Below are positions 1 to 5,147 of a DNA stretch of 8,231 bases, piece by piece. Source of the DNA: Prevotellaceae bacterium (GTDB lineage: Bacteria; Bacteroidota; Bacteroidia; Bacteroidales; UBA932); NCBI GenBank assembly GCA_031264875.1, contig JAISDK010000214.1, positions 1 through 8,231 on the forward strand, in the 5' to 3' direction. The notes beneath the pieces are model-generated. The model saw nothing but the letters and a program-made list of their open reading frames with translations, had not been told where the DNA came from and made no database searches. Made by a program: the position numbers and the translations under genes. The first letter of the stretch is position 1; the number at the start of each line of letters is the position of its first letter.

Positions 1-36
1 TGGAGGTATTTTTTTTGCCGCCATTTTGGGGTTCGC

Positions 37-73
37 GGGGGGGGGGGCAGGGGGGGGGGGCAAGCCCCGCCCC
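37..73. repeat. Twin G11 runs with GC-rich hairpin
   Basis: Two 11-base G runs (37-47 and 50-60) are separated only by CA. The second run can fold back on the C-rich stretch that follows: 57-60 pairs with 65-68 across a CAAG loop, and after one G-G mismatch 52-55 pairs with 70-73. The composition is quite unlike the genes next to it. This kind of GC-rich palindrome is typical of dispersed intergenic repeats. Calling it a repeat family is inference, because only one copy is visible here. The exact G counts may also be affected by sequencing error. Confidence 0.5.
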
Positions 74-91
74 TACCGGTTCAGGTAGCAT

Positions 92-130
92 CGCAGGGTC
101 AACGACTGATCCGCAGGTCGATGACCCGCG
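92..130. repeat. Long imperfect inverted repeat (REP-like hairpin)
   Basis: The arm at 92-106 pairs with 117-130 to give 14 base pairs, with a single A-A mismatch (102/121) and one bulged A (95). The loop is 10 bases (107-116). No T run follows, so this is not a standard intrinsic terminator. It lies between the G-run hairpin and a third small hairpin, so bases 37-156 look like one compound palindromic element of the sort that recurs between genes in many Bacteroidota. The pairing is read directly from the sequence. The repeat assignment is inferred. Confidence 0.5.
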
Positions 131-143
131 GTTATGGAATTCA

Positions 144-156
144 AGCCCTTCGGGCT
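144..156. repeat. Small AGCCC/GGGCT hairpin
   Basis: AGCCC (144-148) pairs perfectly with GGGCT (152-156) around a TTC loop. It is too short to interpret alone. It sits 13 bases after the larger inverted repeat and probably marks the right end of the same intergenic element. No T tract follows it. Confidence 0.35.
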
Positions 157-236
157 AAGCTGATTTTCGACGGTTCACAAAACGATGCCGCGCACATTAC
201 ATGTCATACGTAACATGAGTTATTAAATAATTATCG

Positions 237-244
237 TACCTTTG
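237..244 (+). promoter_or_regulatory. Bacteroidota-type -7 promoter element
   Basis: TACCTTTG is an exact match to the Bacteroidota primary sigma -7 consensus TAnnTTTG. It lies in an AT-rich stretch 41 bases before the ROK kinase start, so a transcript would begin near 250 and have a leader of about 35 bases. The expected upstream TTTG/TTG box is not well preserved: around 213-218 only ACATGA is present. A CATGT-N8-ACATG palindrome (200-217) overlaps that upstream region and could be an operator. Confidence 0.5.
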
Positions 245-285
245 ACCCCGTAAATTTTTAATAGAAAACTTTAAAACAGTTTATT

Positions 286-1248
286 ATGAGAAAAAAAGTA
301 GTTGCCGGAATTGATATTGGAGGTATGAACACCCGCATAGGTCTTGTAGATCAGTCGGGAGAAGTGTTAACCGACAGTAATATCGCTACAAGTCAGTATC
401 CTGCATCCGAAGAGTTCGTATCGGCCATATACAACAGTATCGAGCTCCTGTTAAAGAACCCCGACATGCCTCTTTCAGAGCTAATCGGCATAGGCATAGG
501 CGCTCCCTGCGCCAACTATCATACCGGCTGTATTGAGAACGCCGCAAATCTCCCGTGGAAATATGTACCGCTGACATCAATGCTGGGAGTATATTTTCCC
601 GACATTCCGGTTAAAGTGACAAACGACGCCAACGCTGTGGCTATCGCAGAAATGATATACGGAGATGCCAAAAATCTGAAAGACTTCGTGGTCATCACTC
701 TGGGCACAGGTCTGGGCAGCGGCATTGTGGCCAACGGAGAACTGATATACGGCCACGACGGATTCGCCGGAGAAGTGGGACACATTACCGCTGTTCCCGA
801 CGGAAGACACTGTAACTGCGGACGTCGCGGATGTCTCGAAACATACGTTTCAGCCCGCGGAATAATACGCACGGTGTTCGAGCTACTGGCCGTTTCGACG
901 AAAGACAGCGTTCTGAGAAATTCTTCGTTCAACGAACTGACATCGAAAGACATTCACGCCGCTGCACTCAACAGCGACGCCATAGCGCTGGAAGCGTTCA
1001 GGATAACGGGTGAAATACTCGGCAGAAGCTTAGCCGATGTAGTTTCGTTCACAAGTCCTTCGGTAATATTCATCTTTGGAGGCCTGGCCGAAGCAAAGGA
1101 TATGATACTCGCACCGGCAAAGGAGAATATGGAAAAATACCTTCTCGACTGCTACAAAAATAAAGTTCAGGTAAAACCCTCTGCCCTTGGCAACAAGGAC
1201 GCCGGAATCGCAGGCGGAGCAGCATTAATATGGAGGGATTTTGTATAG
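286..1248 (+). CDS. ROK-family sugar kinase (glucokinase-like)
   Basis: This 320-residue protein has the full ROK kinase fold and no N-terminal helix-turn-helix, so it should be a cytoplasmic sugar kinase rather than a NagC/Mlc-type repressor. The N-terminal phosphate loop is DIGGMNTRIG (10-19), with Met where ROK proteins usually have Thr. NDANA (113-117) supplies the catalytic Asp114. LGTGLGSGI (139-147) is the second nucleotide loop. E163-V-G-H166 followed by CNCGRRGCLE (176-185) is the ROK signature, in which H166, C176, C178 and C183 bind structural zinc and E185 contacts sugar. A late glycine-rich motif (IFGGL, 263-267) completes the ATPase core. The most likely reaction is ATP-dependent phosphorylation of glucose or another hexose such as N-acetylmannosamine or allose, and the sequence alone does not settle which. 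The ATG follows a good -7 promoter element and has an A-rich leader without Shine-Dalgarno, as is usual in this phylum. The next gene starts one base after its stop. Confidence 0.9.
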   Translation: MRKKVVAGIDIGGMNTRIGLVDQSGEVLTDSNIATSQYPASEEFVSAIYNSIELLLKNPDMPLSELIGIGIGAPCANYHTGCIENAANLPWKYVPLTSMLGVYFPDIPVKVTNDANAVAIAEMIYGDAKNLKDFVVITLGTGLGSGIVANGELIYGHDGFAGEVGHITAVPDGRHCNCGRRGCLETYVSARGIIRTVFELLAVSTKDSVLRNSSFNELTSKDIHAAALNSDAIALEAFRITGEILGRSLADVVSFTSPSVIFIFGGLAEAKDMILAPAKENMEKYLLDCYKNKVQVKPSALGNKDAGIAGGAALIWRDFV

Positions 1249-1249
1249 C

Positions 1250-1723
1250 ATGTTCTTACCCCCCCGATATATAATACGCGTATTGAAGTCGATACTGTTC
1301 ATAACGGCTTTCGTGGCGCTCATGCTGTGTTTCATTTACTTCCTGTCGGAAAAAAGAGACGGCGACGTGACTTTCATGAGTCTGATCGCATATCCTGCAC
1401 AGCTGGCCGGTTTTTTTATCCTCTTCGGAATAGTCTATCCGCTGGTCTCCTTTGTAAAAAAGGATGTAATGCTTGTCAGAACATTTTCCGAAGAACGGAT
1501 AAATATACTGAATATCTTTGATTCGATGGGATATGAACTCGCAGGCGAAAAAGACGGAATACTGACATTTCGACTTAAAAGCAGGGTTACCCGCTTCATG
1601 CGACTGTTCTACGAGGATGCGATTGAAGTTGGATACAGCGAAGGAAAAGTTTCACTGTCGGGATTAAGGCGCGACATATACCGGTTGACGCGCTATATTG
1701 AATACCTGAACAGGAATTTGTAG
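1250..1723 (+). CDS. Two-helix membrane protein, function unknown
   Basis: I do not recognise this protein family. From the ATG at 1250 it has 157 residues. Two strongly hydrophobic segments (about 13-33 and 45-68) are joined by a short charged loop (SEKRDGD), and a basic KK follows the second helix. By the positive-inside rule both ends are cytoplasmic. The C-terminal ~90 residues are soluble and mixed alpha/beta, with a pattern suggesting short antiparallel strands (ILTFRLKS, 104-111; AIEVGYSEGKVSLSG, 124-138) and a terminal helix. This resembles the small membrane-attached domains found in many Bacteroidota hypothetical proteins. A TTG at 1241 is in frame and has GGAGGG just upstream. I prefer the ATG because it sits one base after the kinase stop and this phylum rarely depends on Shine-Dalgarno pairing. 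It is probably co-transcribed with the kinase, but nothing shows a functional link. Confidence 0.75.
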   Translation: MFLPPRYIIRVLKSILFITAFVALMLCFIYFLSEKRDGDVTFMSLIAYPAQLAGFFILFGIVYPLVSFVKKDVMLVRTFSEERINILNIFDSMGYELAGEKDGILTFRLKSRVTRFMRLFYEDAIEVGYSEGKVSLSGLRRDIYRLTRYIEYLNRNL

Positions 1724-1724
1724 A

Positions 1725-1748
1725 AAAAACTCCCGGCGCCGTGTTTTT
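1725..1748 (+). terminator. Possible weak terminator after the membrane protein gene
   Basis: Immediately after the stop codon, AAAAAC (1725-1730) is complementary to GTTTTT (1743-1748), and a self-complementary CGGCGCCG (1734-1741) lies between them. The layout (A run, GC-rich core, T run) resembles a bidirectional intrinsic terminator. The GC core can form only two or three pairs after allowing for a loop, so the hairpin is weak. It would separate the kinase and membrane protein genes from pyrC. Confidence 0.25.
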
Positions 1749-1761
1749 CCCGAAACCACTG

Positions 1762-1793
1762 TTGTGTGGGACGGAGCGTGCCGGTTAATTCTG
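1762..1793 (+). promoter_or_regulatory. Candidate promoter for pyrC
   Basis: TTG (1762-1764) is followed after 21 bases by TAATTCTG (1786-1793), which matches the Bacteroidota -7 consensus TAnnTTTG at all but one defined position. The spacing is within the range for this promoter class. Transcription would begin just before 1800, leaving a leader of roughly 13 bases before the pyrC ATG. The 89-bp gap is the largest between genes after 285, which supports a separate promoter here. Confidence 0.35.
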
Positions 1794-1812
1794 AAAATCG
1801 CAAAACAGGAAA

Positions 1813-3156
1813 ATGAATACGATAATAAAAAATGCAAACATACTGAATGAAGGGAAAATTTTTGAAGGAAATATACTGATTGAAAACAGTATGATAAAAG
1901 AAATTTTTACCGGAGACAGTATCTCCCGTATTCCTCCGGGTACGCTTGCGATAGACGCCCGCAATAAACTGCTGATGCCCGGAATAATTGACGATCAGGT
2001 ACATTTCAGAGACCCCGGTCTGACGCGCAAGGGTGACATATTTTCGGAAAGCAGAGCCGCAGCTGCCGGAGGAGTAACATCGTTCATGGATATGCCAAAC
2101 ACCGCGCCGCCGGCCTTAAGCTTGAAAATTCTGGAGGAAAAATACAGTATTGCAAGCCGAAATTCGCTGATAAACTATTCGTTTTACCTTGGCGCGTCGA
2201 ATGACAACATCGCCGAAATCAGGAAAATCAATCCGAAAACCGTGTGTGGAGTAAAAGTCTTCATGGGTTCATCCACAGGCAACATGCTTGTGGACAGCGA
2301 AGACGCCTTGACGGCAATATTTGCGGAATCGCCGGTCATTGTAGCCGTTCACTGTGAGGACGAACACACTGTACGTCAAAACTCCGCACTGTACCGCCAG
2401 AAATTCGGGGAAGACATTTCCCCCTCCTGTCACTCCGCGATAAGAAGCGTCGAGGCATGTTATAAGTCTTCGGCCAGGGCAGTGGAGCTTGCAACAATAT
2501 ACAACACCCGGCTGCACGTGCTTCACCTTTCAACCGCTAAGGAACTGGATCTTTTTGAAAACAGCACGGAAAACCATATTCCCAAAATAACCGCCGAAGC
2601 ATGTGTACACCACCTGTGGTTTAGCGATTCGGACTGCGAAACTTTGGGAAACAGAATAAAATGTAATCCCGCAATAAAATCGGCAGCCGACAGGGACGCT
2701 TTAAGAGAAGGAGTGCGGAACGGAAAAATCACTGTAGTGGCAACAGACCATGCCCCTCATACTCTTGACGAAAAACAGAAAAAATACTTTGAAGCGCCGT
2801 CCGGACTTCCGCTTGTACAACATTCGCTTTCGGCAATGCTGGAAATGCACCGTCAAGGCGTCTTTTCACTGTTCCACATCGTGAACAGAATGTGCCACGC
2901 TCCTGCGAGGCTTTTCAACATTCGCGGAAGAGGATATATCCGTGAAGGATACTATGCTGATTTGGTTCTCGTTGATATGAACAGGGGATACTCTCCCTCC
3001 AAAGACAGCATACTGTATAAATGCGGGTGGTCGCCGTTTGAAGGAGTTAGTTTTTCGACATCAGTTGAAAAAACATGGGTTAACGGCAAAATTGTGTTCG
3101 ACAGTGGAAAAACCGTTGAAGCAAACTGCGCCGCCCGGCTTGAATTTGAGAGATAA
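1813..3156 (+). CDS. pyrC: Dihydroorotase (class I type)
   Basis: Dihydroorotase interconverts carbamoyl-aspartate and dihydroorotate, the third step of de novo pyrimidine synthesis, in the cytoplasm. The 447-residue length is normal for the class I enzyme. The amidohydrolase barrel is marked by DDQVHFRDPG (61-70), GGVTSFMDMPNT (86-97), KVFMGSSTGNMLVD (148-161), HCED (180-183), LHVLHLS (234-240), IKCNPAIK (282-289) and ATDHAPH (310-316). Likely metal and catalytic residues are H64, K148 (a candidate carbamylated bridge) or D161, H180, H235 or H238, and D312. The first His of the usual HxH pair is Gln62 here. Downstream, SGLPLVQ (330-336) and KCGWSP (403-408) are typical of Bacteroidota PyrC. 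A C-terminal beta-sandwich segment (roughly 375-447) closes the protein. The ATG at 1813 gives the expected N-terminal strand, and a candidate promoter lies just upstream. An inverted repeat spans the stop codon. No other pyr genes are nearby. Allantoinase or hydantoinase is less likely given the close motif match. Confidence 0.9.
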   Translation: MNTIIKNANILNEGKIFEGNILIENSMIKEIFTGDSISRIPPGTLAIDARNKLLMPGIIDDQVHFRDPGLTRKGDIFSESRAAAAGGVTSFMDMPNTAPPALSLKILEEKYSIASRNSLINYSFYLGASNDNIAEIRKINPKTVCGVKVFMGSSTGNMLVDSEDALTAIFAESPVIVAVHCEDEHTVRQNSALYRQKFGEDISPSCHSAIRSVEACYKSSARAVELATIYNTRLHVLHLSTAKELDLFENSTENHIPKITAEACVHHLWFSDSDCETLGNRIKCNPAIKSAADRDALREGVRNGKITVVATDHAPHTLDEKQKKYFEAPSGLPLVQHSLSAMLEMHRQGVFSLFHIVNRMCHAPARLFNIRGRGYIREGYYADLVLVDMNRGYSPSKDSILYKCGWSPFEGVSFSTSVEKTWVNGKIVFDSGKTVEANCAARLEFER

Positions 3157-3163
3157 GCCGGGT
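3133..3163 (+). other. Perfect hairpin across the pyrC stop codon
   Basis: CCCGGCTT (3134-3141) and AAGCCGGG (3155-3162) are perfect complements separated by 13 bases. G-U pairs could extend both ends of the stem. The right arm begins inside the TAA stop (3154-3156). Only three T residues follow, so efficient intrinsic termination is doubtful. A partial terminator, attenuator or RNA-stabilising hairpin that sets the ratio of pyrC to the downstream genes is plausible. The lipid kinase start is 23 bases further on. Confidence 0.45.
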
Positions 3164-3185
3164 TTAAACAATGTGAGAAAATGGA

Positions 3186-4103
3186 ATGAAAGAACATATA
3201 GCATATATAATAAACCCTATATCGGGAGTAACAGATAAAAAAGCTATAGTGGACTATATTAATAGAACCACTGATACAGGCAAATTCGATTTTGAAATAT
3301 ACTATACAAAATGCGTCAATGACGGTTTCCGGCAGGCCGGAGAGTATGCAAAAAACGGCTTAAGCCGGGTTATTGCAGTTGGAGGAGACGGAACAGTGAA
3401 CGAAGTGGCCAGAGGGCTGCTTGGTTCCGGTACAGCGCTGGGCATCATTCCCATGGGTTCGGGAAACGGTTTTGCACGGCATCTGAAAATATCGCTCAAC
3501 TATCATAAGGCGAATCATATTGCGCAAAACGGAGAAATAATATCGTCCGACTACGGAATCCTGAACGGCAAGCCTTTTTTCTGTACTGCCGGAACCGGTT
3601 TCGATGCGCAGGTAGGCAAACGGTTTGCCCAAATCGGCAGACGGGGATTCGTGTCATACGCCCAGGCCTCGGTTATGGAATACTTCCACTATTCGCCCCA
3701 AAACTACAAGATTACAATCGACGGCAAGACCTTTTCGCGACGTGCATTTATGATCACCTGCGCCAACACTTCGCAGTGGGGCTATAACGCATATATTGCG
3801 CCGGATGCAAAACTGAACGACGGTCTCATTGATTTGGTAATTGTTTCCCCGTTTTCATTTATGGTAGCTCCGATCATAGGCTTGCGAGTATTCACAAAAA
3901 GCCTGTGCAATTCAAGAAACATAGAAGTTTACAGAGCAAAAGAAGCTGTAATCGAGCGTGACAGGGCAGGATTCATCCATATTGACGGAGAGCCCCTGAA
4001 CGAAAAAAAAGTGCTGAAAATTAAAGCCGTCTCCGGCGAATTGAAAATAATAGCGCCTGCAAGCGTAAAAAAAATACATTCACCGCTTAAATACACACGA
4101 TAG
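3186..4103 (+). CDS. Diacylglycerol kinase family lipid kinase
   Basis: This 305-residue protein belongs to the DAGK catalytic-domain family that includes YegS, BmrU and DgkB. It should transfer phosphate from ATP to a lipid hydroxyl at the inner face of the membrane. The N-terminal nucleotide domain carries NPISG (10-14), GGDGTVNEV (66-74) and IPMGSGNGFAR (88-98), all hallmarks of the fold. The C-terminal lipid-binding half carries GTGFDA (136-141), APDAKLNDGLIDL (205-217) with the likely base Asp212, and HIDGEP (265-270). There is no signal peptide or membrane helix, as is usual for these peripheral enzymes. The actual lipid (diacylglycerol, a sphingoid base or another) cannot be read from the sequence. 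Bacteroidota make sphingolipids, so a sphingoid or ceramide substrate deserves consideration. The start follows the pyrC stop by 29 bases. The next gene begins directly after the TAG stop, which implies translational coupling. Confidence 0.88.
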   Translation: MKEHIAYIINPISGVTDKKAIVDYINRTTDTGKFDFEIYYTKCVNDGFRQAGEYAKNGLSRVIAVGGDGTVNEVARGLLGSGTALGIIPMGSGNGFARHLKISLNYHKANHIAQNGEIISSDYGILNGKPFFCTAGTGFDAQVGKRFAQIGRRGFVSYAQASVMEYFHYSPQNYKITIDGKTFSRRAFMITCANTSQWGYNAYIAPDAKLNDGLIDLVIVSPFSFMVAPIIGLRVFTKSLCNSRNIEVYRAKEAVIERDRAGFIHIDGEPLNEKKVLKIKAVSGELKIIAPASVKKIHSPLKYTR

Positions 4104-5147
4104 ATGAAAAAAATAGCCTGCATACTACAGCTTACCGTCCTGCTGTTCTCCGTGCTGCACGCGAATAACAGTAGTGCAAAAGATTACAGACACATAGATT
4201 CCATCATGCGCCTGTGTCCCGCACGACACTCAAAGTCTGCCGAAAAACTTGCCAAATACATAGCAAAACAATTCCGCTCGGAAAACGACAGGCTGAGAGC
4301 GGCATACAGCTGGGTAGCCCAGCACGTAGGCTACGACGTTGCCAAAATGTATGACGGCATCACCTACAAGCACGAAAGCGAAGTTGTCCGTCAGGTATTA
4401 AAGACACGTAAGACAGTCTGTACCGGATACGTTCTGACCTTTAAAGCCATTACCGAAAATCTTGGATTGAAGATATTCGAAGTCAAGGGATGTACAAAAC
4501 AAAACGGCAAAATCGACGCTATTTCACACGTCTGGTGCGCGGTAAAGCACGGCGACCGCTGGCTGCTGATAGACCCGACATGGTCGTCGGGATACGTTGC
4601 TTCCGGAGTATTCAATAAACGCTTCAACGACAAATGGTATCTTGTCAGTCCCGGCGAAATCATCAAGTCGCATATCCCGTTTGATCCCCTGTGGCAATTT
4701 TCGTATTTCCCACTGAACAACAATGAATTTGCAGCCGGAAAAAAAGCCGATTCCATTACCTCGCGCTTTTTCAGCTATCCGGACACGGTCAAGGTCATCG
4801 AAAAACAGTCGAAAAAGGAATACCTTATTGCCTCAAACAGGCGCACTCTTTCCATGAAGAGCAATAATAGCCTGACAACAAGATATGTTAACAACAATAA
4901 ATCGACTATCGAGCATCTCGCATATAATGAAAATGTGGATGCGTACAACGAAGCTGCAAACCTCTACAATTTATCGGCTTCACTGTACAAAAAGAAGAAA
5001 AACAGGGAAAAAGCGCTGCTGAAACTGGATGAAGCCCTGACTATAGTCAATCGAATCAAGAATCCCGATAAGAGCATATCCGGCTCAATCAGAGATTTGA
5101 AGGAAATGATAAATAAACTGGAATCCAAAATAATAGCAATGTTATGA
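4104..5147 (+). CDS. Secreted transglutaminase-like cysteine protein
   Basis: This 347-residue protein has an N-terminal signal sequence: KK, a hydrophobic core at about 5-19, and possible cleavage around 20-26. It is therefore probably exported to the periplasm or surface. The central domain is transglutaminase-like with an apparent catalytic triad: Cys106 in TVCTGY, His142 in ISHVWCAV and Asp157 in LLIDPTWSSG. The helix before Cys (RAAYSWVAQHVGYD, 65-78) and the GDRWLLIDPTW strand are typical of bacterial members, which often act as proteases or amidases rather than cross-linkers. After the core comes FDPLWQFSYFPL (193-204), a stretch that I recall following the core in related Bacteroidota proteins. 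The last ~75 residues are helical and charged (YNEAANLYNLSASLYKKKK, then a Lys/Glu-rich coil), perhaps one TPR-like hairpin plus a coiled coil. The ATG abuts the lipid kinase stop. The end overlaps ispG by ATGA. Substrate and role are unknown. Confidence 0.82.
   Translation: MKKIACILQLTVLLFSVLHANNSSAKDYRHIDSIMRLCPARHSKSAEKLAKYIAKQFRSENDRLRAAYSWVAQHVGYDVAKMYDGITYKHESEVVRQVLKTRKTVCTGYVLTFKAITENLGLKIFEVKGCTKQNGKIDAISHVWCAVKHGDRWLLIDPTWSSGYVASGVFNKRFNDKWYLVSPGEIIKSHIPFDPLWQFSYFPLNNNEFAAGKKADSITSRFFSYPDTVKVIEKQSKKEYLIASNRRTLSMKSNNSLTTRYVNNNKSTIEHLAYNENVDAYNEAANLYNLSASLYKKKKNREKALLKLDEALTIVNRIKNPDKSISGSIRDLKEMINKLESKIIAML

Noticed and set aside
1..285. Possible protein-coding remnant, tRNA or small RNA in the left intergenic region
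   Set aside because: I found no long open frame or tRNA cloverleaf. The only structure seen is the hairpins and promoter already listed.
519..953. Open frame of 144 codons on the minus strand within the ROK kinase
   Set aside because: It lies opposite the conserved kinase motifs, including the zinc site, and has no promoter, motif or plausible neighbour.
1232..1243. GGAGGG followed by an in-frame TTG as the start of the second gene
   Set aside because: The ATG at 1250 gives a normal start one base after the previous stop, and Bacteroidota seldom rely on Shine-Dalgarno pairing. The TTG would add only three residues.
1513..1520. TATCTTTG, an exact -7 promoter match, inside the membrane protein gene
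   Set aside because: It encodes part of a normal protein segment (NIFD), no TTG box lies at the right distance upstream, and no gene starts soon after it.
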